Below are positions 57,131 to 64,000 of a stretch of DNA of 64,000 nucleotides, piece after piece. Position 1 is the stretch's first letter. Each line of letters starts with the position of its first letter. The stretch is from Ensifer oleiphilus (GTDB lineage: Bacteria > Pseudomonadota > Alphaproteobacteria > Rhizobiales > Rhizobiaceae). Location: positions 186,001 to 250,000 of the forward strand of contig NZ_JABWDU010000004.1 of the NCBI RefSeq assembly GCF_013371465.1, written 5' to 3'. Under the pieces are notes generated by a model. It was not told where the DNA came from and did no database searches. It was given only the letters and a program-made list of their open reading frames with translations. The translations under genes were made by a program, and so were the position numbers.

Positions 57131-57288
57131 CATGACCTCCCTTCGACAGGATTTGTCGACCTGTCCCGGCCATTCGACCACGACAAAACGACCGGTTGAA
57201 TCTGCGCTGCGGACGAAAGTTATATTGCATCGCGGCATGTTTCCCTTTATCCGACGGGCAAACGTCCCAACTGACCCTGGAGTAGTCC

Positions 57289-57825
57289 ATGCGCATTGAC
57301 GCGATTTCCATCGGAAAGAATCCACCAGAAGATGTCAACGTGATCGTTGAGGTTCCCGTTGGCGGCCATCCCATCAAGTACGAGATGGACAAGGAAGCCG
57401 GCACGCTCGTCGTCGACCGTTTCCTCTACACGCCGATGCACTATCCGGGGAACTACGGCTTCGTGCCGCACACGCTTTCCGACGATGGCGACCCGATCGA
57501 CGTCCTGATCTGCAACACCCGTCCGCTCGTTCCGGGCTGCGTCATCAACGTGCGCCCGATCGGCGTGATGATGATGGAAGACAACTCCGGCAAGGACGAA
57601 AAGATCATCGCGGTTCCGTCGGGTCACCTGACGCAGCGCTATGACAAGGTGCATGAATACACCGACCTGCCGGAAATCACGCTCAAGCAGATCGAGCACT
57701 TCTTCGAGCACTACAAGGATCTGGAGCCCGGCAAGTGGGTGAAGATTTTTGGCTGGAAGGACGCCGCCGTCGCCAAGCAGCTGATCAAGGAAGCTGTCGA
57801 GCGCGCCGCGAACGAAAAGAAGTAA
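57289..57825 (+). CDS. ppa: Inorganic pyrophosphatase
   Basis: Family I soluble enzyme, 178 residues. Active-site blocks [40 protein letters not shown] and [12 protein letters not shown] carry the metal-binding Asp residues. GGAG lies ten bases before the ATG. Terminator lies 45 bases past the stop, inside the opposing DUF167 gene. Confidence 0.97.
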   Translation: MRIDAISIGKNPPEDVNVIVEVPVGGHPIKYEMDKEAGTLVVDRFLYTPMHYPGNYGFVPHTLSDDGDPIDVLICNTRPLVPGCVINVRPIGVMMMEDNSGKDEKIIAVPSGHLTQRYDKVHEYTDLPEITLKQIEHFFEHYKDLEPGKWVKIFGWKDAAVAKQLIKEAVERAANEKK

Positions 57826-57833
57826 GCTTCAGC

Positions 57834-58151
57834 TCACTTGCCGACCAGTTCGGCAAGTCGCTTCAAAACATCCTCCGGGTCGGCATCGATCCGGAGGATT
57901 TTTTTGCGCTGCGTTTCGCCTGAAAGGAAGGAAATGCGGTTCTTGGCGATACCGATCTCCTTGGCGAGAACGGCGATCAGGGCCTGGTTGGCCTTGCCCT
58001 TTTCCGGAATGGCGCGCACGCGGACCTTGAGATGGTCCTGCCCGTCGGCGCCGCTCTCCACCCCATCGATCCCGTCGCGTCCCCCGTTCGGTGTCAGCCG
58101 GACGGTGACGCGCACGTGATCGCCGTGGGCTGTAAACGCTTGGGTCGTCAA
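57834..58151 (-). CDS. DUF167 (YggU) family protein
   Basis: 105 residues, start TTG. VRVTVRLTPNGGRDGIDGVE, LKVRVRAIPEKGKANQALIA and ISFLSGETQRKKILRIDADP are the YggU/DUF167 signatures. Function unknown; YggU often follows YggT, as here (four-base gap). The last 36 codons contain the ppa terminator on the other strand. Confidence 0.9.
   Translation of the reverse strand: MTTQAFTAHGDHVRVTVRLTPNGGRDGIDGVESGADGQDHLKVRVRAIPEKGKANQALIAVLAKEIGIAKNRISFLSGETQRKKILRIDADPEDVLKRLAELVGK
57870..57905 (+). terminator. Terminator of ppa, inside the DUF167 gene
   Basis: ATCCTCCGG/CCGGAGGAT perfect 9-bp stem (57870-57878 with 57891-57899), 12-base loop, seven T from the stem end. It lies on the plus strand within the coding sequence of the convergent DUF167 gene. 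Confidence 0.85.
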
Positions 58152-58155
58152 TTTA

Positions 58156-58449
58156 TCAGCGCAGCAGCGCCGGTGCGATCGTCGTGTTCAGGAACAGCTG
58201 GATGAAATAGAGGATCACCAGCACCACCAGAGGCGAAAGATCGACGCCGCCCATGTTGGGCAGAACCCGGCGGATCGGACGGTAGAGCGGCTCGGTCAGC
58301 TGGTAGAGCGAGCGGCCGATCATGTTGATCGCCTGGTTGTTCACGTTGATGACGTTGAACGCATAGAGCCAGGAAAAGATGGCGGACGCGATGATCAGAA
58401 ACCACGCGATGTTGATAATAAAGTTCAAGGTGCCGATGACAGCAATCAT
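58156..58449 (-). CDS. YggT family membrane protein
   Basis: 97 residues. Two membrane spans (ITLNFIINIAWFLIIASAIF-like start and LVVLVILYFIQLFLNTTIAP end) flank the YggT signature RSLYQLTEPLYRPIRRVLPN. YggT proteins are linked to osmotic/potassium handling and cell division in some bacteria, without a proven role. The ATG at 58449 follows GGAGA by five bases; an earlier start at 58479 is less likely. Confidence 0.88.
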   Translation of the reverse strand: MIAVIGTLNFIINIAWFLIIASAIFSWLYAFNVINVNNQAINMIGRSLYQLTEPLYRPIRRVLPNMGGVDLSPLVVLVILYFIQLFLNTTIAPALLR

Positions 58450-58582
58450 GCCGGTCTCCAAATCGTTATTGACAGACATGTAGACATTGAGACCTAAACG
58501 AGCAAGTACGCCGATTTGCCACGCGCGATCATGTTTAATGCAGGTCGGACAAAGATCGGTACCATCGAGGAGCGTTTCCCCT

Positions 58583-59824
58583 ATGTCGGCCGTTCATACC
58601 ACCCACCGCTTCGCCGCGTTTCGGCATGTCGGCTATCGTCGCTACTTCTTCTCGCGCTTTCTCGCTTACTTTGCCATCCAGATCATTTCGGTCGCCGTCG
58701 GCTGGCAGATCTACGACCTGACGCGCGATCCGTTCGATCTCGGGCTCATCGGCCTCTTCCAGTTCCTGCCGTCGCTGGTGCTGATCCTCGTCACCGGATC
58801 TGTTGCCGATCGCTACAACCGGCGCATGATCATGGGCGTCTGCATGGTCGTCAGCACGCTGTGCGCCGTAGCGCTCTTGACGTTGACGGTCACCGGGCTT
58901 TTCTCACCCTGGCCCGTCTACGCGATCCTGGTCGTCTTCGGCATCGAGCGGGCGTTTCTGGCGCCGGCGTCGCAGTCGCTGGCACCCAATCTGGTGCCGC
59001 CGGAAGACCTGCCCAATGCGATCGCCTGGAATTCGACGTCCTGGCAGACGGCAATGATCGTCGGTCCGGTCGCCGGTGGCCTGATCTACGGCTTCGGCTC
59101 CATCGTGCCCTATGCCGTCGGTGTCTGTTTCTTTGCCGCGGCCGCTTTGATGGTGTTTGCGATCCCGAAGCCCGCGGCGCGCTCCAAGGCCCCGGTGCAG
59201 AGCTGGGAGACGATCACCGCCGGGTTCCGCTATATCAAGGCGGAGAAGGTGGTGCTGGGGGCGATCTCGCTCGATCTCTTCGCGGTGCTGCTCGGTGGCG
59301 CCGTCGCGCTGATGCCGGTCTTTGCCCGCGACATCCTCGATCTCGGCCCCTGGGGGCTGGGGCTGCTGCGCGCCGCCCCCGGCGTCGGCGCCGTCGGCAT
59401 GGCCATCTGGCTGGCCGCCCACCCCATCCGCCATCGTGCCGGTATCCTGATGTTTACCGGTGTTGCGCTCTTCGGTCTCGGCACCGTTGTCTTCGGCCTG
59501 TCGGCAACGCCGTGGCTGTCGATCGCAGCGCTCGTGATCATGGGTGCTGCCGACATGATCTCGGTCTATGTGCGCGAGATCCTGATCACGCTGTGGACGC
59601 CCGACGAGCTGCGCGGCCGCGTCAATGCCGTCAATATGGTGTTTGTCGGTGCCTCCAACGAGCTTGGCGAGTTCCGGGCCGGCATGATGGCGTCTGGCTT
59701 CGGCGCGGTCTTTGCCGTCGCGTTCGGCGGCGCCGGTACGCTGCTGGTGTCGGTGCTCTGGGCACTCGGCTTCCCGCAGTTGCGCAAGATCGACACGCTC
59801 GATGTGCCGGAGCATCGCCGCTAG
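58583..59824 (+). CDS. MFS transporter, EntS-like
   Basis: 413 residues, about twelve membrane spans. The first loop motif SVADRYNRRMIMGVCM and the later PNAIAWNSTSWQTAMIVGP are typical of the MFS_3 (EntS/enterobactin exporter) family. GAGGAG lies ten bases before the ATG at 58583. Substrate unknown; no siderophore genes are near. It diverges from the YggT gene. Confidence 0.88.
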   Translation: MSAVHTTHRFAAFRHVGYRRYFFSRFLAYFAIQIISVAVGWQIYDLTRDPFDLGLIGLFQFLPSLVLILVTGSVADRYNRRMIMGVCMVVSTLCAVALLTLTVTGLFSPWPVYAILVVFGIERAFLAPASQSLAPNLVPPEDLPNAIAWNSTSWQTAMIVGPVAGGLIYGFGSIVPYAVGVCFFAAAALMVFAIPKPAARSKAPVQSWETITAGFRYIKAEKVVLGAISLDLFAVLLGGAVALMPVFARDILDLGPWGLGLLRAAPGVGAVGMAIWLAAHPIRHRAGILMFTGVALFGLGTVVFGLSATPWLSIAALVIMGAADMISVYVREILITLWTPDELRGRVNAVNMVFVGASNELGEFRAGMMASGFGAVFAVAFGGAGTLLVSVLWALGFPQLRKIDTLDVPEHRR

Positions 59825-59836
59825 TGGGGTTTGTCG

Positions 59837-60565
59837 CTACGCGGCCTTTCTGACGCCCGCCTGCAGGAAGATCAGGTCGAGAAAGTTCTCCATCCAGGTG
59901 CGCAATGGACCGTCATGCTGCATGCGCCCGTCGAGATGGGCCTTGCCGATCTGCGCTCCCGGCATTTCAAAGCGATGGGCGCCGTGCACCACCCAGCGAT
60001 GCATCATGGCGCGCGTCAGTTCGCCGTGAAACTGGATGCCCCAGGCGTTTTCGCCGTAGCGGAAGGCCTGGTTCGGATAGGTTTCGCCCGTTGCCAGAAG
60101 CTCGGCGCCGGCAGGCAGATCGAAGCCCTCGCGGTGGAAGTGGTAGACCATATCAGGCCAGTCCATCAGTGCACGACCGGCGTCGGTGGCAACCAGAGGA
60201 TACCAGCCGATCTCCGTCATGCCTTCATGATGTGGCGCGACCTTGCCGCCGAGATTGCGCGCCAGCATCTGGGCGCCGAGGCAGATGCCGAGATAGGGTT
60301 TGTTTTCCCTGAGTGGCACCGACAGCCAGTCGATCTCGCGCCGGACGAAATCCTCCTCGTCATTGGCGCTCATCGGCCCGCCGAAGATGATCGTGCCGCC
60401 ATGGTGTTCCAGCGTCGGCGGCAGCTCGTCTCCGAGGGCCGGACGGCGGATGTCGAGGGAAAAACCCTTCTGCATGAGGATCTGGCCGACACGGCCGGCG
60501 CTCGATCTCTCCTGGTGCAGGACGATGAGGATTGGTTTCCTGTCGATCTCGGCGGCTATCGGCAT
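59837..60565 (-). CDS. Class I glutamine amidotransferase-like protein
   Basis: 242 residues, GATase1 fold. Nucleophile Cys in YLGICLGAQMLARNLGG and His-Glu in WGIQFHGELTRAMM are intact. Stand-alone amidotransferases of this type include GMP-synthase-like and gamma-glutamyl-hydrolase-like proteins; the substrate is not known. GGAAAG lies five bases before the ATG. It follows the TerB gene by one base or so, suggesting an operon. Confidence 0.88.
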   Translation of the reverse strand: MPIAAEIDRKPILIVLHQERSSAGRVGQILMQKGFSLDIRRPALGDELPPTLEHHGGTIIFGGPMSANDEEDFVRREIDWLSVPLRENKPYLGICLGAQMLARNLGGKVAPHHEGMTEIGWYPLVATDAGRALMDWPDMVYHFHREGFDLPAGAELLATGETYPNQAFRYGENAWGIQFHGELTRAMMHRWVVHGAHRFEMPGAQIGKAHLDGRMQHDGPLRTWMENFLDLIFLQAGVRKAA

Positions 60566-60566
60566 G

Positions 60567-61049
60567 TCAGCTTTCCTGTTGCGGTTCGCCTTCTTCCGCC
60601 GCATCGATCCTTGCCGCAACTTCCCGTCGTTTCAAGATCCGGTCCCGGCCGGAAACACCGAGAAGATCGGCGATCCGCCAGATCACGTGGTCTTCCATCT
60701 CGCTGCGCTCGCCGTCGGCATAGACAACCTCCCAGAGCATGCCGATGAGTTCGATGCGCTGCTCTTCGGAAAGGTGGCGCTTCACTTCGGCGGTGAACTG
60801 ATAGAAGTCGATCGCTTCGCTTTCGGCCGACTGGCCGGCCTCGACCAGCGCGTCGAGCGCCGCATCGTCAAGCGCATAGTGCTGCTTGATGATGGCGCGC
60901 ATCGTGCGCTGCTCGGAGGCGAGGATCTTGCCGTCCGCCTCCATCACCTGGATGCAGAGCGCGATGACCGCCACGCGCGGATCGCCCCTCTCGATCCGTG
61001 TCGTCGGGCCGGTCAGGCCCTCGAGAAACGTCCGGAAGCGTTCAAACAT
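60567..61049 (-). CDS. TerB-like (DUF533-type) protein
   Basis: 160 residues, all-helical. DPRVAVIALCIQVMEADGKI and LIGMLWEVVYADGERSEMED are the paired TerB calcium/metal-binding-type repeats (DGK-D/E and DGE-x-E acid pairs). Tellurite resistance is not implied; there are no other ter genes. Start at ATG 61049 (alternative GTG 61061). Cotranscribed with hemY-like and amidotransferase genes. Confidence 0.85.
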   Translation of the reverse strand: MFERFRTFLEGLTGPTTRIERGDPRVAVIALCIQVMEADGKILASEQRTMRAIIKQHYALDDAALDALVEAGQSAESEAIDFYQFTAEVKRHLSEEQRIELIGMLWEVVYADGERSEMEDHVIWRIADLLGVSGRDRILKRREVAARIDAAEEGEPQQES

Positions 61050-61077
61050 GGTTTCGCCCACAGCCCCTTACAAAAAC

Positions 61078-62724
61078 TCAGAACAATCGGAAACTGGTCT
61101 TTTCCGGCAGCTTCTCGCCGACAGCCGGTTCCCGCACGCCGGGATCATCGGGGGGGCGGCCGAAGAACGGGTCGGCGACCGGCTCGCCATTGGAGGCGCC
61201 ATCCTTTTCGCGGGGCTTTTCGACGACCGAGGCCGGTTTTCTGGCTTCCGCAACCTTGATCGGCTCCGGGCGCTCCCGCGGAGGTTCGGATACCGCTTCG
61301 ATGATCACGGGCGTGTCGACAACCTGTCTTGCTGGAGCCGTGCCATGGGCCACCGGAGGGTGATCGGCGAGCACTGGCGGCAGGCTGCGGATTGCTTGAT
61401 CGGCGCTCAGATGGCCGTCCTCGACCTGTGTGGCAAGCTGCAGCGACGGTGCCTTCCATTCGAAGGCGTCAAGCCGTCCGCTAACCGGCGAGACCGGCAG
61501 CCAGGTCGGCGAGGTCACGCCGTCAGCCGTCCAGGCCGGGTCGCGCGGGCTCTTCAGGGCCTGGGCCATCCAGTGGCGGATGCGGCCCTCGTCGCCGGTG
61601 TCGGCCTCCTCGATGTCGGCAAGCAGCAAGAAGATGCTCTCGGTCGGCTCCAGCCGCGCTGCGGCCTCCGCCTTGGTGCGGGCGAGCAGAAGCTCGCGGG
61701 CTTCCAGCGCCGCCTCGGCGACGGCGGCCATGGCAACCGCGTTGTTCGGGCGGAGCGATTCAAGTTTTCTCGCCCGCTTCAGCCGGTCGACCGCCGTGTC
61801 GCCGCCACGTGCCCTGACGTAAAGGCGGGCGATGTCGGGATGCGGTTCATGCTTCCACGCTTTTTCGAGGATCGATGCGCCCTTGCGCAGGTTGTCCTCG
61901 CGAAACAGCGCTTTTGCCGCGATGAGTGCTGCCGGCACAAGGTTCTCGTCGAGCCTGAGCGCTGCAAGCGCATCGTCGCGAGCCGTCTTGGCATCGCCGT
62001 CGAGGCGGGTCATCGCGCGGGCGGTCAAAAGCACAGCCTTCTTGCGGTCGGCGTCCTTTCGATCAAGCACGTGAGCGGTGCGGCTCTGGTCCAGCAGGCG
62101 CAATGCCTCGTCCCATTGTCCGGCCTGGCTCTGGCTGTCGAGCGTTGCCAGCGTCGCCCAAGGCAAATGCGGCGCCTTCTCTGCCGCCCGCTCGGCATAT
62201 TGGCGTGCCGCTTCGTGCGCACCCAAACGCTTGGCTTCGAGATAGAGACCGCGCAGGCCGAGCTCGCGCGTCTCCGGATCGTCGGCCATCAGTTCGAACT
62301 TCTTGCGAGCGTCGTCGTACTTGCCCTCGATCAGGAAGGTCTGGGCTTCGAGAAGATGAATCAGCGGTTCCTGGTCGGCGCTGATCAGGCCGCGGGTGCG
62401 CGCCGTCATCTTGCGCGCCTGGTTGGCGTCGCCGGCGCCGGCGGCAATCAACCCGGTCGACAGCGCCTGGTAACCCCTGTCGCGCTTGCGGGCGCGGAAG
62501 TAGCGGGTGACGGTGTGCGGCGACAGCCAGATGGTGCGCACCAGCCAGATGGCGATCAACACCGCGGCGACCAGCGAGATCAGCAGCGACGCCGCACGCA
62601 TCAGGCTCATCTCGATGAGCTGGCCTTGCCAGACGAGCGACAGCTCGCCGGGCCGATCCGCGAGCCACGCGAAGCCGAGGCCGAGGCCGAGCACGATCAG
62701 GATGAAGATCAAAATGCGGATCAT
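61078..62724 (-). CDS. hemY: HemY-like membrane TPR protein
   Basis: 548 residues. Two N-terminal membrane spans (IRILIFILIVLGLGLGFAWL and AASLLISLVAAVLIAIWLVR) are followed by TPR repeats (HEAARQYAERAAEKAPHLPW, ALRLDENLVPAALIAAKALF) and a Pro-rich C-terminal tail. It matches the HemY N-terminal family found next to hemC-hemD in proteobacteria; the role in haem synthesis is not settled and it is not protoporphyrinogen oxidase. GGAAGA precedes the ATG. Confidence 0.85.
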   Translation of the reverse strand: MIRILIFILIVLGLGLGFAWLADRPGELSLVWQGQLIEMSLMRAASLLISLVAAVLIAIWLVRTIWLSPHTVTRYFRARKRDRGYQALSTGLIAAGAGDANQARKMTARTRGLISADQEPLIHLLEAQTFLIEGKYDDARKKFELMADDPETRELGLRGLYLEAKRLGAHEAARQYAERAAEKAPHLPWATLATLDSQSQAGQWDEALRLLDQSRTAHVLDRKDADRKKAVLLTARAMTRLDGDAKTARDDALAALRLDENLVPAALIAAKALFREDNLRKGASILEKAWKHEPHPDIARLYVRARGGDTAVDRLKRARKLESLRPNNAVAMAAVAEAALEARELLLARTKAEAAARLEPTESIFLLLADIEEADTGDEGRIRHWMAQALKSPRDPAWTADGVTSPTWLPVSPVSGRLDAFEWKAPSLQLATQVEDGHLSADQAIRSLPPVLADHPPVAHGTAPARQVVDTPVIIEAVSEPPRERPEPIKVAEARKPASVVEKPREKDGASNGEPVADPFFGRPPDDPGVREPAVGEKLPEKTSFRLF

Positions 62725-62735
62725 ATCTGTCTTCC

Positions 62736-63968
62736 TCAGCCTTCGGTCGCGGTCTTGTTCATCGTTGCAGCGACCGCCGCATCGATGATGCCCTCGACCC
62801 GCAGACGCTGGTCAAGCTTGACCTTGAACGCTTCGCCGGCAGTCTTGGCGGCTGCCGGCAGAGCATCCCATTCCAAGGCCGCGCCCTTGAGATCGCCATT
62901 GTTCAGCTTGTCCTCGATACGGGCAACCACGGCCTCCGGCGTGTCGCCTTCGACGCTGCCGACGGGGCGCACGCGAATGCCCGACATAGCGCTGGAGACG
63001 AGGCGGTCGAAGATGCCCTCTTTCGGGTCCGGTTGATTGAGCGTATCGAGCATCGTATCGGCCACCGTTGCAAAGTCGCGCCGAAGGTCGGCCCGCGTTG
63101 CCACGCCTGTCGTCGCATCCTGCGAAAGCTCGGTAACTGCCTTTTCCTCCGGAGCGATGCTGCGAAGTGCGTCGAGCTCGGCCAGGAACGGCCCGCCGCG
63201 GTCGATCGCGCTCTTCAGCGCCGTCACGGCGACAGCCTTGGCGACCTGGATGTCGTTGGCGGGCTCGTTGAGCTTCTGTTCGGCGGTGTCGATGCGGCTT
63301 GCCAGCTCGGCTCTCGCCGCCGTTGCCGATTGTTGCGCGTCGGCGAGGCCCGATTTCAGCGCGGCGATTTCCTTGGTCAGGTTCGTCACTTCGGCTTGCA
63401 GAGCCGTCATCTCGGCGGCCGGCGCTCCGCCTGCATCAGGTCCGGCCTGCTCCAGGGCTGCGAGGCGGTTCTCTAGCGGCGCGATATCGATGGTCGCAGC
63501 CGGTGCCTGAATGCCGGCCACCTGGTCGCGCAGCGCCTGGACTTCGCTCGAAAGCGTTAGCTCCGTGGTCGACGCGCCTCGGTCGGGGCCAAGCCCCGGT
63601 ATATAGCCGGCATATTGCAGCACGCCGAAGCCGGCGAGCGTGACGAGGCCGCCGAGGATGCCCGCCGCCAGCGCGCCGGCGCTCGAAGGCGGTTTTTGCA
63701 CCACTGTCGCCTCGGGCGTGCGACTGATATGCGGCGGCTCTTCGGTGAAGACGGCGGCGGCCGCGTCGGCGCGCTGCTCCTCGATCTCCTCTTCGAGGCG
63801 CGCTTCAGCGGCCCCATCGACTTCGGGGGGCTCGGTCGGCTCATCGGCAGCTGCTGCGTGGCTCGCGGTCGCCTCGGCATTTTCCGTCACGGACTTTTCC
63901 GCTTCAAGGTCGATCGTCAGCGGCTCTTTCTCGGCTTTCGAGCGGCGCGGCGGGTTTTCCGATACCAT
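62736..63968 (-). CDS. Mitofilin-like (COG4223) membrane protein
   Basis: 410 residues. An acidic cytoplasmic N-terminus (1-95), one membrane span (about 97-119, AGALAAGILGGLVTLAGFGV), a coiled coil (PLENRLAALEQAGPDAGG, and TALQAEVTNLTKEIAALKSG) and a C-terminal mitofilin-type domain (GALEWDALP-like KGAALEWDALPAAAKTAGE). AGGAGG lies just before the ATG. Alphaproteobacterial relatives of mitochondrial Mic60 shape inner membranes in some species (established for purple bacteria). Sits ahead of hemY; hemD/hemC are expected off the right edge (inference). Confidence 0.88.
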   Translation of the reverse strand: MVSENPPRRSKAEKEPLTIDLEAEKSVTENAEATASHAAAADEPTEPPEVDGAAEARLEEEIEEQRADAAAAVFTEEPPHISRTPEATVVQKPPSSAGALAAGILGGLVTLAGFGVLQYAGYIPGLGPDRGASTTELTLSSEVQALRDQVAGIQAPAATIDIAPLENRLAALEQAGPDAGGAPAAEMTALQAEVTNLTKEIAALKSGLADAQQSATAARAELASRIDTAEQKLNEPANDIQVAKAVAVTALKSAIDRGGPFLAELDALRSIAPEEKAVTELSQDATTGVATRADLRRDFATVADTMLDTLNQPDPKEGIFDRLVSSAMSGIRVRPVGSVEGDTPEAVVARIEDKLNNGDLKGAALEWDALPAAAKTAGEAFKVKLDQRLRVEGIIDAAVAATMNKTATEG

Positions 63969-64000
63969 GGTGACCTCCTACCGTTGTTGCCTGTCGGTTC

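Noticed and set aside
60567-61049. Tellurite resistance operon
   Set aside because: Only a TerB-like domain; no terA/terC/terD/terE genes present.
60886-63036. 716-residue frame opposite terB, hemY and part of the mitofilin gene
   Set aside because: Shadow of three real genes; Arg/Ala/Gly-rich, no family pattern.

Overview
The window is a gene-dense, GC-rich chromosomal segment of an alphaproteobacterium of the Rhizobiaceae, most likely Sinorhizobium/Ensifer. That placement is inferred from protein-level recognition and from clade-typical signals: a SAM-II riboswitch before metA, a GAAC-N7-GAAC SOS box before imuA-imuB-dnaE2, Irr- and RirA-like sites before bfd-bfr, a Sinorhizobium-type PHO box before phoD, and three copies of a RIME-like palindromic intergenic element. 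No prophage, insertion sequence, integron or CRISPR array was seen.

Layout. 1-6.4 kb: leftward xthA (cut by the window edge), lolA, ftsK, amtB and glnK (candidate sigma-54 promoter). 6.4-11.4 kb: tesB, rightward ubiH-type hydroxylase, then leftward Trm112-like protein, LON-domain protein, thioredoxin-TPR co-chaperone and prolyl-tRNA deacylase; tRNA-Gly(GCC) follows. 11.9-17.9 kb: galM, a VWA protein, metA under a SAM-II riboswitch plus terminator, a Nudix gene and a MoxR ATPase, a Rid protein and leuD. 18-20.9 kb: VOC protein, small membrane protein, CitE-like lyase plus DUF1737 protein, zinc peptidase. 21-26.8 kb: the SOS mutasome imuA-imuB-dnaE2. 27.1-28 kb: bfd-bfr iron storage pair. 28-34.2 kb: rppH, divergent polysaccharide deacetylase, ctpA, envC, rlmH. 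34.4-42.3 kb: rsfS, the obg-proB-proA-nadD cluster, an EEP-family protein, two GNAT genes, rpmA and rplU. 42.4-48.2 kb: tRNA-Ser(CGA), several unrecognised genes including a frameshifted DUF937 gene, an amidase. 47.4-51.9 kb: a cobalamin riboswitch followed by a leader ORF, a BtuF-BtuC-BtuD type ABC transporter, a pseudoazurin-like cupredoxin and a methyltransferase, all overlapping or nearly so. 52.1-64 kb: phoD, typA, GNAT, ppa, DUF167 and YggT proteins, MFS exporter, glutamine amidotransferase, TerB protein, hemY-like and mitofilin-like genes.

Most of the window is housekeeping. The parts that reward a second look are: the cobalamin-riboswitch operon that extends past the transporter into a cupredoxin and a methyltransferase, with a well-initiated 35-codon leader ORF; the VWA gene placed six bases behind riboswitch-controlled metA while its presumed MoxR partner is in a separate unit; the frameshifted DUF937 gene; a palindromic repeat that supplies the stop codon of a Nudix gene; and a ppa terminator embedded in the opposing DUF167 gene.

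Long reading frames opposite ftsK, dnaE2, obg, typA and hemY are GC-driven shadows. Start codons were chosen by Shine-Dalgarno placement and family N-termini; lengths quoted refer to those starts. No database search was possible.
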